64,000 nucleotides of DNA from Flavobacterium fryxellicola. Lineage in GTDB: Bacteria; Bacteroidota; Bacteroidia; Flavobacteriales; Flavobacteriaceae. This document shows positions 33,725 through 43,115 of this stretch, piece by piece. The notes beneath the pieces are model-generated. The model did no database searches. It was not told the DNA's origin and worked only from the letters and a program-made list of their open reading frames with translations. Location: assembly GCF_900143245.1 (NCBI RefSeq), contig NZ_FRDK01000006.1, forward strand, positions 1-64,000, read 5' to 3'. The stretch's first letter is position 1. Every line of letters begins with the position of its first letter. Made by a program: the position numbers and the translations under genes.

Positions 33725-34675
33725 TTATATTTTTTCATTTTTGAAAATCTCTGCGACAGCTGCTTCATAATTGCGAATACTTTGCGCTTTTTTGATTTTT
33801 TTCAAAACCTTATGTGGATTTGAAAATGTGATAGAGAAATATTCCCATAAATGGTACATTTTTAATAAAATGTGAGTTGATCCAGAAAGTGATTCGCTGT
33901 AAATGGCATATAACGTATCGTGAAACGTACTGAACAATTCCAGTTTGTTCGCAGGATATTCCGTAGTGTTATTCTTTATCATACTCGGCAAGAATGGATC
34001 TGAAATTAATCCTCGCCCAATCATCCAATGGTCAATACTAGGAAAACGCTCCTGCATTTCATGAAACTTGGCCACTGATGTGATGTCGCCATTGTAATAT
34101 AGTTTATGCTTGGTATTGTCGACGCACTGCTGAAACGCATCTAGATTTACGCCACCTTTGTACAATTGCTTTCCAATGCGGGCATGAATGGCAATATTCT
34201 TAATGGGGTACGTATCCAAAAAAGGTAAAACGTCAAGAATTTCTTCACTGTTGTCATAACCCAAACGCATTTTCATAGACACAATAATATCTGATTCGGT
34301 GTGCGCTCTATGGAGAATATTATTAATTTTCTCTGGATTACTGATCAAACCGGAACCCATACCAGATTTAGTCACCATAGGATACGGACACCCTAAATTC
34401 CAATTTAGTTCTTTATAACCCAATTGTCGAACATAGTTAGCTACAAATAAAAATTCATCGGCATCATTGGTTATCACTTGCGGGATGACCTCCAAATCAA
34501 GATTGTTCTCAGGAAGTAGGTCTCGTTCGTAAGAGGGTTTGATGACCATTTTACCATTCAACCGAATGTAGGGCGAGTAAAAAGTGTCTATTCCGCCAAA
34601 AAGCTTGTTTTGAGCATTTCTAAAACGAAAATCTGTAAATCCTTGTAAAGGCGATGAAAGTAGGGTATGGTCCAT
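33725..34675 (-). CDS. tRNA-dihydrouridine synthase
   Basis: FMN-dependent enzyme reducing uridines in tRNA D loops, 316 residues. FMN/TIM-barrel blocks: LSSPLQGFTDFRFRNAQNKL, NWNLGCPYPMVTKSGMGSGL (catalytic Cys about 95), KMRLGYDN, AIHARIG, YYNGDITS and MIGRGLISDPFL. The pattern fits the Dus family, nearer to DusC/DusB-like proteins than to DusA, but the exact target uridine cannot be assigned. Single gene. The 33648-33724 gap carries no feature. Confidence 0.88.
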   Translation of the reverse strand: MDHTLLSSPLQGFTDFRFRNAQNKLFGGIDTFYSPYIRLNGKMVIKPSYERDLLPENNLDLEVIPQVITNDADEFLFVANYVRQLGYKELNWNLGCPYPMVTKSGMGSGLISNPEKINNILHRAHTESDIIVSMKMRLGYDNSEEILDVLPFLDTYPIKNIAIHARIGKQLYKGGVNLDAFQQCVDNTKHKLYYNGDITSVAKFHEMQERFPSIDHWMIGRGLISDPFLPSMIKNNTTEYPANKLELFSTFHDTLYAIYSESLSGSTHILLKMYHLWEYFSITFSNPHKVLKKIKKAQSIRNYEAAVAEIFKNEKI

Positions 34676-34784
34676 GAAATTTTTAGTTGTGCAAATATAC
34701 TATAAAGTCTCAGGTCTTAAAGTCATAAAGTTTTTAAAGTCAAACAGAGTGAAATAAAAAAACCAGATTGTAGTACAAATAAAT

Positions 34785-35282
34785 TTATTCTAGAATTAAT
34801 TGCATGAAAACGGAACTCAGCCAGCGATCAAATTTATACCCAGATTCTTTAATAACGCCTACAGTTTCAAAACCATATTTTTTATGAAAAGCAATACTTC
34901 CTTCATTTTCCGAGTCAATAACGCCAATCATGGTGTGGTACTTTTGTTTTTTTGCCACTTGGATAAGTTCAGCCAATAATAATTTTCCAATACCTTTTCC
35001 TAAAAATTGATCCGCAACATAAACAGAATGTTCCACAGTAAAACGGTAGCCTATTTTATGCCGAAAATTTCCATAAGTGGCATATCCAATAGTTCCATTT
35101 TCAGTTTCAGCAACAAGTACGGGTAAGTCATGAGTCACTTTGTCTTCAAACCACAATTTATGGGTTTCAAAATCACGGGGCTCATAATCATAAATTGAAG
35201 TGCTGTGCAGTATTTGGTGATTTATGATTTCCAATATTGTATCTAAATCGGCAAAAACGGCCGGTCTTATTTTGATTTCCAT
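34785..35282 (-). CDS. GNAT N-acetyltransferase, phosphinothricin-acetyltransferase-like
   Basis: A 165-residue acetyl-CoA-dependent acyltransferase. It has N-terminal IRPAVFADLDTILEIINHQI, HSVYVADQFLGKGIGKLLLA (the acetyl-CoA P-loop-like Q/RxxGxG/A at about 93-106) and the end MIGVIDSENEGSIAFHKKYG with FETVGVIKESGYKFDRW, the PAT/MddA signature. Such enzymes acetylate phosphinothricin, methionine sulphone or related amino acids. The real substrate is not known. Single gene divergent from menD. Confidence 0.85.
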   Translation of the reverse strand: MEIKIRPAVFADLDTILEIINHQILHSTSIYDYEPRDFETHKLWFEDKVTHDLPVLVAETENGTIGYATYGNFRHKIGYRFTVEHSVYVADQFLGKGIGKLLLAELIQVAKKQKYHTMIGVIDSENEGSIAFHKKYGFETVGVIKESGYKFDRWLSSVFMQLILE

Positions 35283-35376
35283 ATAGAATTTATTTTACTC
35301 CAAATTTAAGAAAACTATTTAAGATTAAAGAAAAACCTTTACAACTTTGTATCTTTGTTTCTTTCAAACTAAAAAA

Positions 35377-37038
35377 ATGATTTACCCCAAAATACCTTTA
35401 GCACAAAGCATTATTGAAATTTTTTTGTCAAAAGGAATAACTACTATAATTATTTCTCCAGGTTCTAGAAACGCACCGTTAACAATAGGTTTTGTGAGCA
35501 ATCCAGCCTTTCAATGTTTCAGCATTGCTGACGAGCGTGCGGCAGCTTTTTTTGGATTGGGAATAGCACAACAAACGAGGCAGCCCGTGGTTTTAGTTTG
35601 TACTTCCGGTTCCGCTTTGTTGAATTATTATCCAGCTTTTGCGGAAGCATTTTACAGCCAGATTCCGCTTATTGTGCTCTCCGCGGATCGACCACAAAGT
35701 AAAATCGATATTGGTGATGGACAAACCATTCGACAGGAAAATGTATTCGAAAATCATTCCTTGTACAATGCTAATTTACAGGAGGAGGTTTCGGCCGATA
35801 CCGATTTAAAAATCAACGAAGCCATCCAAACGGCAATTCATAAAAAGGGCCCCGTTCACATTAATGCGCCTTTCGAGGAGCCTTTATATGAGACTGTTTC
35901 GCAGCTTTCAGTTACTGCCAATACAATCGCTTTTGCAAATGTTACTCAGACAATTTCCAGCGATAACCTTTTGGAATTTGCAACTATTTGGAATAACTCC
36001 TCAAAAAAAATGGTTTTGGTTGGCGTGAACGATCCCAATGTCATCAATGATAAAATAACACAAAATTTTGCTGATGATGATTCGGTTGTGGTGCTGACAG
36101 AAACGACGTCTAATTTGCACCACGATACTTTTATCAACAATATCGATACCATAATTACGCCTTTTACTAGTGAAGATTTTGAGCATTTTCGTCCCGATAT
36201 TTTAGTAACTTTTGGAGGAATGGTGGTTTCTAAACGCATCAAGGCATTTTTAAGGAAATACAAACCCCAACACCACTGGCATATTGACACGCTTAGAGCC
36301 TATGATACTTTTGGCGCTTTGACCGAACATTTTGAAGTAGATCCAAATTTGTTTTTTGATGCCTTTTTACCAGTAACACACGCAGTGAAAAGTACCTATT
36401 TCAAAGATTTAGATGCTGTAAAAAAATTGCGAAAGTTAAAGAGCGCTATTTATTTAGCTAAAATTCCGTTTTCGGATTTCAAAGTATTTGAAAAAGTGAT
36501 TCAAGAATTGCCTACGAACAGCAAATTGCAAATTAGCAATAGTTCAGCTATTCGTTATGCGCAATTAATAGATATTGATCCTTCCATTGAAGTGTATTGT
36601 AATCGGGGCACTAGTGGAATTGACGGTAGTACCTCTACGGCTATTGGTGCGGCTGTTGCCAATGAAAAACCAACCGTTTTTATAACAGGAGATGTCGGAT
36701 TTTTGTACGATAGCAATGCGTTATGGAACAATTACATTCCAAAAAACTTCAAAATTATTTTGATAAATAACGGCGGTGGTGGCATTTTTAGAATATTACC
36801 GGGACACGAGGAAAGTCCTGTTTTTAATACCTTTTTTGAAACTGCCCACTGTTTGACTGCTGAACATTTGGCAAAAATGTATGGATTTGAATATAGTATT
36901 GCCAGCGATGAAATTAGTTTACAAACCAGTCTAACTGCTTTGTATGCTCAAAATGATAAACCAAGTATTCTAGAAGTTTTTACACCAACATTAAAAAACG
37001 ACAGTATTTTGCTGCAATTTTTTAGGGAGTTGGTTTAA
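35377..37038 (+). CDS. menD: SEPHCHC synthase, menaquinone biosynthesis
   Basis: Thiamine-diphosphate enzyme, 553 residues from ATG 35377; an in-frame TTG at 35347 is within a possible -7 box (TATCTTTG 35350-35357) and is rejected. It joins 2-oxoglutarate to isochorismate in the menaquinone route. N-terminal ThDP half-site: IIISPGSRNAPLTIGFV, ISIADERAAAFFGLG-like (Glu catalytic), VLVCTSGSALLNYYPAFAEA. C-terminal Mg/ThDP motif: FITGDVGFLYDSNALWNNYI and ILINNGGGGIFRILPG. The next men genes (menB, menA, menC) follow on the same strand but are separated by other genes. Confidence 0.93.
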   Translation: MIYPKIPLAQSIIEIFLSKGITTIIISPGSRNAPLTIGFVSNPAFQCFSIADERAAAFFGLGIAQQTRQPVVLVCTSGSALLNYYPAFAEAFYSQIPLIVLSADRPQSKIDIGDGQTIRQENVFENHSLYNANLQEEVSADTDLKINEAIQTAIHKKGPVHINAPFEEPLYETVSQLSVTANTIAFANVTQTISSDNLLEFATIWNNSSKKMVLVGVNDPNVINDKITQNFADDDSVVVLTETTSNLHHDTFINNIDTIITPFTSEDFEHFRPDILVTFGGMVVSKRIKAFLRKYKPQHHWHIDTLRAYDTFGALTEHFEVDPNLFFDAFLPVTHAVKSTYFKDLDAVKKLRKLKSAIYLAKIPFSDFKVFEKVIQELPTNSKLQISNSSAIRYAQLIDIDPSIEVYCNRGTSGIDGSTSTAIGAAVANEKPTVFITGDVGFLYDSNALWNNYIPKNFKIILINNGGGGIFRILPGHEESPVFNTFFETAHCLTAEHLAKMYGFEYSIASDEISLQTSLTALYAQNDKPSILEVFTPTLKNDSILLQFFRELV

Positions 37039-37103
37039 TAATTTTAAACTTTTATAAAATGGATAATTAGATATTTAATAATAAAAAATAATACGAAATT
37101 GTA

Positions 37104-37134
37104 AAAAAAGCGTTCGCCGCAGCGAACGCTTTTT
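37104..37134. terminator. Bidirectional terminator, menD / M28 peptidase
   Basis: AAAAAAGCGTTCGC, loop CGCA, GCGAACGCTTTTT. Confidence 0.85.
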
Positions 37135-37155
37135 GGTTTATAAAACAAATCGTTA

Positions 37156-38508
37156 TTAACGAATTGGTATTGGGAAAACGGGTAAACTGGAATGACCTAA
37201 TGCATCAATTGCTTGTACAGCAAATAAAAAGTTATCTTTCGAATACGGAATTTCAGCTTTGGTATCTTTTACAAAAATTGTTTTTTCCCAGTGTTGAGAT
37301 GATGTTTCTCTAATAAGAATATTATAGCCGTAAACTGATTTTCCTTCGGGAGCGGTCCATACTAAAGTAGAGAAATTAGTAAGGTCTTTTACTTCAATTC
37401 CAACATTTGTTGGAGCTTTTGGAGACCAAGCTAAATTACTAAAGGTAGCCAAGTTAGAACACGTTACTTTCTTCATGTATTCAAAGTCCATGAATTCAGT
37501 AAGATCACCATATTGGATGTTGTTTTCTTTTCGTACGTCTTGGTGCTGGTGATCGTAGTTTTCGTTCATTTCGCAAAAACGAATCGCTGTAAATCCATTT
37601 TGACTGAAAGGCGTATGGTCACCGCCACGCAAAAAACGGTCGTTGCGATACACTAAATTAATGTCTAATTGTTCTACATATTGATTGGTTACCGTTTTAA
37701 TATATCGGGCTAATTGTCTCGATGGACTGTCATTATCACGATTGGTTGCCTTGCGCATTTTTGATTCGGCTTCCGTTTCTAAATAGGGTATTGCTTCACT
37801 AAAAACACGAACTCTGGTGTTGTCTCTTAATAAAGTGCCGCTAGACAAACTGTTTCCAATCATATCATTGTTGATCATGGCAACTACATTCCATTTTGCA
37901 TCTTTGGCAACATCGGCTAAATGTTTGGCTCCGTATAATCCTTGTTCTTCACCTACGACAGCTACAAAAATTAAAGTAAAAGGAAATTCTCTTTGGCTCA
38001 TTATTCGGGCCAATTCCATCATGGCGGCTACTCCGGACGCATCATCATTCGCACCAGGTGCATCTGATTTAGCATCCATAACATCTGAAGCGCGGGAATC
38101 TAAGTGACCGCTAATGATCATGACACGGTCATCTGTAGGATCAGTTCCTTTTAACGTTGCCATTACATTACCTAACTGGCTGTCCATTGCAATGCGTTTT
38201 CCATCGGCTTTGATTGTGAAAAAATCAATAACAGAAGTCAGCCTTCCACCAGATTTCAAAGCATATTTATCAAATTCCGATTTTACCCAGCGTTGCGCCG
38301 CGCCGATACCACGGGTGTTACTTTTAGTGTCACTTAAAGTGTGTCGGGTACCAAAGGAAACCAATTTTCTAACGGTAGCTTCCATATTTTCCGATTTTAC
38401 TTCGGCTACCATTTTTTTTATTTCAGGATCATCGACTGTCGATTGAGCGTAATTGGTATGCGAAAAGAATACTAATAATAATAAGTAAAGAATTGAAGTA
38501 GTTTTCAT
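37156..38508 (-). CDS. Secreted M28 family aminopeptidase with FnIII-like tail
   Basis: Exported zinc peptidase of 450 residues. Signal peptide MKTTSILYLLLLVFFSHTNYA, then Q. Zinc ligands of the M28 fold: ISGHLDSRASD (His, Asp), GANDDASGVAAMMELARIM (bridging Asp), VGEEQGLYGAKHLAD (catalytic Glu-Glu), AMINNDMIGN, and HTPFSQNGFTAIRF (His). The last about 90 residues, beginning APTNVGIEVKDLTNFSTLVW, form a fibronectin type III-like domain. Likely a secreted aminopeptidase for peptide nutrition. Confidence 0.88.
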   Translation of the reverse strand: MKTTSILYLLLLVFFSHTNYAQSTVDDPEIKKMVAEVKSENMEATVRKLVSFGTRHTLSDTKSNTRGIGAAQRWVKSEFDKYALKSGGRLTSVIDFFTIKADGKRIAMDSQLGNVMATLKGTDPTDDRVMIISGHLDSRASDVMDAKSDAPGANDDASGVAAMMELARIMSQREFPFTLIFVAVVGEEQGLYGAKHLADVAKDAKWNVVAMINNDMIGNSLSSGTLLRDNTRVRVFSEAIPYLETEAESKMRKATNRDNDSPSRQLARYIKTVTNQYVEQLDINLVYRNDRFLRGGDHTPFSQNGFTAIRFCEMNENYDHQHQDVRKENNIQYGDLTEFMDFEYMKKVTCSNLATFSNLAWSPKAPTNVGIEVKDLTNFSTLVWTAPEGKSVYGYNILIRETSSQHWEKTIFVKDTKAEIPYSKDNFLFAVQAIDALGHSSLPVFPIPIR

Positions 38509-38685
38509 TGGGTTGTTTTTTTTTAGTTTTTCAAAGTTAGTAAAAAAGAAAAGAAAGTATAAGCGAAATCATATTTTAGTATTTGTTTAATTTACGATAG
38601 ACACGCTTAGTATTTTATTTAGAAATAGCGTTAATTTTTAGTGCCTGACAACAAAAGTTAATTAAAAATCAGATTTATTATACAC

Positions 38686-39408
38686 CTATTCTTCAAACCA
38701 AAAAGGAAGATTTTCCGTGTAAAATTTGAATGCTTTTCCTTGATATACTTCGGCTAGTAAATTCATTTTTTTTCCTGAATTATCAAATAAAAAGGCTCTG
38801 TCAACAGTTTTTATAACATCAGCAGTGTTTTCTAATGTTTTAAAATATCTTTTTCTAATTTTATCAGCATCAACATTATGTCCACCTTTTGCGACTTTTA
38901 GTTTAACTCGGTGACTATTTTTTTTACAATCATCAGTGCAAATGAAATAGAGGCGTGTTTTGAATCCTATTTTTTTAGCTGTTTCTAATTCTCGAAGTTT
39001 AGAATTATTACTCTTTACAGTCTCGTAAGAAAAAGATTTTTGTTGCTTTACACGTAAATATCGTATGAACGCTGCGGTAAAAGCGGCTTCGTAACTGTTG
39101 GTTTTTTTGGGTTTATTAACAATGAAGTTTTCAGCTACTATACTGTCTATTGTGTAGCTTTCTTGTTTAGCTTTATCAAATAATGACTGACTGTCATTTA
39201 AAGAGTTGAATATTTCTAAATCTTTTGTGGTGACGTTCAATCCAAATTCAAACAAATCAATTAATCCTTTTGTTTGAATAATTTTTTCAATTTCATCTGC
39301 ATTTATAAAAATGCCGAAAGTGTAGGTTTTACTTATTACTGAATATAGCGATGTTTTTCCTGAGCCATTTGGACCCGCAAAAACTCGAATTCTACTTTGA
39401 CTTGACTT
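38686..39408 (-). pseudogene. Zeta-toxin-like kinase, start codon missing
   Basis: An open frame runs from a stop at 39429-39427 to 38686 without any ATG, GTG or TTG before the Walker A. The frame reads SSQSRIRVFAGPNGSGKTSL and INADEIEKIIQTKGLIDLFE, typical of the zeta-toxin/UDP-sugar kinase family. Downstream are FICTDDCKKNSHRVKLKVAKGGHNVDADKIRKRYF-like elements, with the GGHNV(D/P)...I..R(Y/F) block characteristic of these kinases. The first codon after the antitoxin-like stop reads TAAG, where TAATG would give an overlapping ATG. One lost T would explain the missing start. The long frame is otherwise open, so the decay is probably recent, or an unusual start is used. Confidence 0.6.
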
Positions 39409-39652
39409 ACAAAATAGTTCCTTTTTTTATTTTTAGAGAAGATTGCAAAGGAATATTTTTTAAGTTTTCGATATCGCCATTTGCGTTTTCACGAACTACC
39501 TTGTTTCCTCTTGTATAAGTGAAAGATAATCCTAATGCTCTGTTTTCTCTTATGGCCTTAGCTACTGCCTGTTTGCCTGGTAAAATCAAATTAGAGACTT
39601 CTTTAGTATCAGGTCTAAAAACAATTTTTTTATCCTACTTTTCTTGCGACAT
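39407..39652 (-). pseudogene. Antitoxin-like small protein with in-frame TAG
   Basis: Frame of 81 codons from ATG 39652 to TAA 39407, broken by TAG at 39637-39635 (codon 6: MSQEK-stop-DKKIVFRPDTKEVSNLI). The rest reads GKQAVAKAIRENRALGLSFT and GNKVVRENANGDIENL, like the small proteins I recall upstream of zeta-like kinases in Bacteroidota. Its TAA overlaps the toxin-like frame. No in-frame ATG follows until the Met before ILPGK at 39589. Translation from there would give a truncated 60-residue protein. Confidence 0.55.
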
Positions 39653-39812
39653 GGTGTGTAATTAAATTATACTAACAAAAATTATGATTTTTATTGGCTG
39701 AGCAAAGAATACGATGCAAAGGGAATTGACGATTAAGATTTTTACTGCGATTCCTTCTTGGCGGAAATGTAAAAATGAGTGCTATAACATCTGAAAAACA
39801 AAATATTTTAAT

Positions 39813-39926
39813 TTAGCCCCGATGGAAGCAAGTATCCTTTTTTATAAACGCTTTTAACCCTTTCAGAGTTTTGAACTCTGAAAGGGTTGCGTTTAAAAAA
39901 AGATACTGCGGACAGCGGGACAACTC
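39813..39926 (+). repeat. Intergenic hairpin element, copy 4
   Basis: TAGCCCCGATGGAAGCAAGT, ATCCTTTTTTATAAACGC, then a very strong inner hairpin AACCCTTTCAGAG / CTCTGAAAGGGTT, then GCGTTTAAAAAAAGATAC and GCGGACAGCGGGACAACTC. Outer blocks agree with copies 1-3. It lies in the divergent gap between the toxin remnant and cvfB. The remainder of 39653-40060 holds no gene; TACCTTTG at 40032-40039 is a possible -7 box for cvfB. Confidence 0.75.
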
Positions 39927-40060
39927 GTGATGAAACAGCGTAAATTTTTGCTCCTAAAAAAGAAAATAACCATCAAATTTGGGCTTTGTTTTTTTGTGGA
40001 CCGTTTCTTAATTTACTATTTTCAAACTTCGTACCTTTGCGCTTTAGAAATTGAAAGAAA

Positions 40061-40915
40061 ATGATTGAAATAGGAAAATACAATACGCTTACCATTTTAC
40101 GCGATACCAAAGTAGGTTTGTTTCTGGGAAATCCAGAGCAAGATCCAGAAGGAATTCATGACATTCTACTGCCTAACAAATACGTTCCAAACGACTTTGA
40201 AATAGGTGAGGAGTTGATTGTTTTTGTGTATTTAGACCATGAAGAAAGACCCGTTGCCACGACATTAGAACCCTACATTTTATTGAATGAATTTGCGCTG
40301 TTGCGTGTGAATTATACCAATCAAATAGGGGCTTTTATGGATTGGGGAATGGAAAAAGATATTTTGGTTCCGTTCAAAGAGCAAGCGCGTCCCATGGAAA
40401 AAGGGAAACGCTACTTGGTGTATCTCTATATGGATGAAAAAACCAATCGTTTAGTTGCTTCAAGCAAAACCAACCAATTTCTTAAAAACGAAGACCTAAC
40501 AGTTGAAAAAGGCGAAGAAGTGGATTTGATTGTTTCGCACATTACAGAAATAGGGATTAACGTTATCATCAACGAGAAATACAAGGGTTTGATGTATAAA
40601 GACGAAGTGTATGATGATGCAATTCGTACTGGAGACCGCATGAGAGGCTATATTAAAACGATACGTCCCGATAATAAAATTGACGTCGCGTTACAAATCC
40701 AAGGCTACGAAAGTATTGAGCCAAATGCTGATAAAATTCTAGATGAGCTAAGAGCGAGTAGAGGATTTTTGCGTTTGACTGATAATTCACATCCAGAGGA
40801 TATCAAAACGGTTTTAAAAATGAGTAAAAAAACGTTCAAGAAGGCCATTGGTGCTTTATATCGGGAGAAACTGATAGAAATTAAGGAAGACGGAATTTAC
40901 CTGGTTAAGGAATAA
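40061..40915 (+). CDS. CvfB-like S1 domain RNA-binding protein
   Basis: A 284-residue cytoplasmic protein of the CvfB (YitL) type, with consecutive S1-like beta-barrel domains: GKYNTLTILRDTKVGLFLGN near the N-terminus, FALLRVNYTNQIGAFMDWGM and DILVPFKEQARPMEKGKRYL in the second, GEEVDLIVSHITEIGINVII and RTGDRMRGYIKTIRPDNKID in the third. The C-terminal winged helix is DNSHPEDIKTVLKMSKKTFK and KKAIGALYREKLIEIKEDGI. CvfB in Staphylococcus controls virulence gene expression and binds RNA; a conserved RNA role is likely here. Single gene with its own terminator. Confidence 0.88.
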   Translation: MIEIGKYNTLTILRDTKVGLFLGNPEQDPEGIHDILLPNKYVPNDFEIGEELIVFVYLDHEERPVATTLEPYILLNEFALLRVNYTNQIGAFMDWGMEKDILVPFKEQARPMEKGKRYLVYLYMDEKTNRLVASSKTNQFLKNEDLTVEKGEEVDLIVSHITEIGINVIINEKYKGLMYKDEVYDDAIRTGDRMRGYIKTIRPDNKIDVALQIQGYESIEPNADKILDELRASRGFLRLTDNSHPEDIKTVLKMSKKTFKKAIGALYREKLIEIKEDGIYLVKE

Positions 40916-40959
40916 AAAAAAAGAAAGACTAATCGGAAACGGTTAGTCTTTCTCTTTTT
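40914..40959 (+). terminator. Terminator after cvfB-like gene
   Basis: AAAGACTAATC and GGTTAGTCTTT (with one G-U) pair around a 6-nt loop, flanked by A and T runs and overlapping the stop codon region. Confidence 0.8.
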
Positions 40960-41643
40960 AATGCTGTTTTAGAATATTAAATTCTAGCATCATTAAAATA
41001 AATCGAAGTTTAAAGTCGCTTTATCCGCTCGCAAACCAATAGTATTCAGGATACTGTTTTTAAAATAGTAGCTTAAGCGCAAAGTACTTTAAAGAGGTGT
41101 TTGTCTTTTAAATGCACAAAAACTTGCGTTAGAGTTTATAAATAAGTTCACGATAAACCTTTGGTTTTCTATATATTGGAAGATGATTTTCTAAATAATT
41201 TTATTAATGTCTCACTTTCGCAAGAACAAGAAAAACAAATCTTTAATTTAACCGTAGGTGTTACTTTTTATTTTTTACTGTTGAGGCAAATGTTTTGTTC
41301 ATTAACTCGTTTAATAAGGCTTTTATACTTGTATAATAAGTTATTACCGTAAAAAAAGGAGTGACAACATTTTTAATTGCATTCAATACATTCTTTTTTT
41401 AGGTTAATAAATCAGTGAAGAATAAATAATTAATCAAGGTGAATAGTGTGTATTCGTCTGATTAGCTTATCCTAAATTTAAAAATAATTTGAATGAGGCT
41501 CTGTTAAAATGCTTTTTATTTACTGTTTTTTAACATCTTGAAACCTTTCATCAGAGAAGGATTACCATAAGCTTATGTAAATAGAATAGATAAAATGTAA
41601 AAAATGATTTATTTTTACACTGAAATAATTTAAATCATTGACA
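40960..41643. other. 684-bp region without a supported gene
   Basis: No tRNA, strong hairpin or recognisable protein. A plus-strand frame at 41161-41352 starts with TTG and has no recognisable pattern, so it is not called. It may contain the menB promoter or a small RNA, but I see no consensus box. Confidence 0.5.
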
Positions 41644-42474
41644 ATGGATTGGATCACTGCTAAAGAATACGAAGATATCACTTATAAAAAATGCAATGGC
41701 GTTGCTAGAATCGCTTTCAACAGGCCGGATGTGCGCAATGCCTTCCGTCCAAAAACAACTGCAGAACTCTACAATGCATTTTATGATGCGCAAGAGGACA
41801 CCTCCATTGGTGTCGTTTTATTGTCTGCTGAAGGGCCATCGTCTAAAGATGGTATCTATTCTTTTTGCAGCGGTGGCGATCAAAACGCACGCGGTCATCA
41901 AGGATATGTGGGCGATGATGGACAGCACCGATTGAATATTCTTGAAGTGCAACGCTTGATTCGCTTTATGCCAAAAGTAGTTATCGCTGTGGTTCCTGGT
42001 TGGGCTGTAGGTGGTGGACATAGTTTGCATGTAGTTTGCGATTTGACTTTGGCGAGTAAAGAACACGCAATTTTTAAACAAACAGATGCTGATGTAACTA
42101 GTTTTGACGGTGGTTACGGATCGGCTTATTTGGCCAAGATGGTCGGGCAGAAAAAAGCAAGAGAAATTTTCTTTTTGGGACGTAATTATTCTGCACAAGA
42201 CGCAATGGATATGGGAATGGTAAATGCTGTTATTCCGCACGCTGAATTAGAAAACACAGCTTTTGAGTGGGCCCAGGAAATTTTGCAAAAATCGCCAATG
42301 GCCATTAAAATGTTGAAATTTGCTATGAATCTTACTGACGATGGAATGGTGGGACAGCAAGTATTTGCTGGTGAAGCCACTCGGTTAGCTTATATGACTG
42401 AAGAGGCGAAAGAGGGTAGAAATGCATTCCTTGAAAAAAGAAAGCCGAATTTTGAGAAAAAATGGTTGCCGTAA
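41644..42474 (+). CDS. menB: 1,4-dihydroxy-2-naphthoyl-CoA synthase
   Basis: Crotonase-fold enzyme of menaquinone biosynthesis, cyclising o-succinylbenzoyl-CoA. 276 residues from ATG 41644 (a TTG two codons earlier is less likely). Signature blocks: FNRPDVRNAFRPKTTAEL, FCSGGDQNARGHQGYVGDDG (MenB-specific), VPGWAVGGGHSLHVVCDLT (oxyanion hole), FKQTDADVTSFDGGYGSAYL, and KKWLP at the end. Follows menD by about 4.6 kb with unrelated genes between. Confidence 0.95.
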   Translation: MDWITAKEYEDITYKKCNGVARIAFNRPDVRNAFRPKTTAELYNAFYDAQEDTSIGVVLLSAEGPSSKDGIYSFCSGGDQNARGHQGYVGDDGQHRLNILEVQRLIRFMPKVVIAVVPGWAVGGGHSLHVVCDLTLASKEHAIFKQTDADVTSFDGGYGSAYLAKMVGQKKAREIFFLGRNYSAQDAMDMGMVNAVIPHAELENTAFEWAQEILQKSPMAIKMLKFAMNLTDDGMVGQQVFAGEATRLAYMTEEAKEGRNAFLEKRKPNFEKKWLP

Positions 42475-42524
42475 TTCAATAAGCAGAACTAGGTCCCAAA
42501 ATATGGATCAAAAGTTTGATTTTT

Positions 42525-42561
42525 AAAGTTTAAAGTTGTTTTGCCAAGAACTTTAAACTTT
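42525..42561. repeat. 13-bp perfect inverted repeat
   Basis: AAAGTTTAAAGTT (42525-42537) and AACTTTAAACTTT (42549-42561) with an 11-nt loop, then TTAAG. The flanks repeat the AAACTTT theme. It could end the menB transcript but lacks a long T-run. Confidence 0.6.
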
Positions 42562-42593
42562 TTAAGCCTTAAACTTTAAACTAAACTTTATAA

Positions 42594-43115
42594 ATGGAAA
42601 ATTTTACAAACGATACAATCGATACCAGCCAACTGCCAAAATTTGAAGAAGTTGCTTTTACGGGTTTACATCCTAAATATTTTAAAGTGGTATTGATTAA
42701 TTTATTGATCGTCATTGGCCTACTTATTTTAGTTCCTTCACTGGTTTCTATCTTGAAACCGGAATTATTTTCGGGAAGAATTTGGATGATTTTAGGCATT
42801 GTGATTCCTATTGTTTCAACTTTGATTGTCGCCTTTTCCATTATTGGATTTAAGAAAAAAGGATTTGCTTTTAGAAATCATGATGTTTTATTCCGACATG
42901 GTATTATTGCGACAAACACAATCGTAATTCCTTATAATAGAGTACAGCATGTGGCATTACATGAAGGATTAGTATCGCGTTATTTTGGTCTGGCCAAAAT
43001 TGAAATTTTTACCGCTGGAGGAAGTTCGAGTGATATTGAAATTCCTGGAATAGAGAAAGAGCAAGCGGAAAATATCAAACAATTGTTGATGGGTAAAATA
43101 CAAAAGCAATTGTAA
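42594..43115 (+). CDS. PH domain membrane protein (YdbS-like, bPH2)
   Basis: A 173-residue membrane protein. Two hydrophobic segments (VLINLLIVIGLLILVPSLVS and WMILGIVIPIVSTLIVAFSI) precede one bacterial PH/DUF304 domain: FKKKGFAFRNHDVLFRHGII, VIPYNRVQHVALHEGLVSRY, FGLAKIEIFTAGGSSSDIEI. Gene pairs ydbS-ydbT occur in many Firmicutes and Bacteroidota, and the function is unclear (resistance to bacteriocins reported in Bacillus). The stop overlaps the next start (TAATG), so they are cotranslated. Confidence 0.85.
   Translation: MENFTNDTIDTSQLPKFEEVAFTGLHPKYFKVVLINLLIVIGLLILVPSLVSILKPELFSGRIWMILGIVIPIVSTLIVAFSIIGFKKKGFAFRNHDVLFRHGIIATNTIVIPYNRVQHVALHEGLVSRYFGLAKIEIFTAGGSSSDIEIPGIEKEQAENIKQLLMGKIQKQL

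Noticed and set aside
41161..41352. 63-codon plus frame in the gap before menB
   Set aside because: Starts with TTG, no promoter, no similarity I can recognise, and the composition fits non-coding AT-rich DNA.
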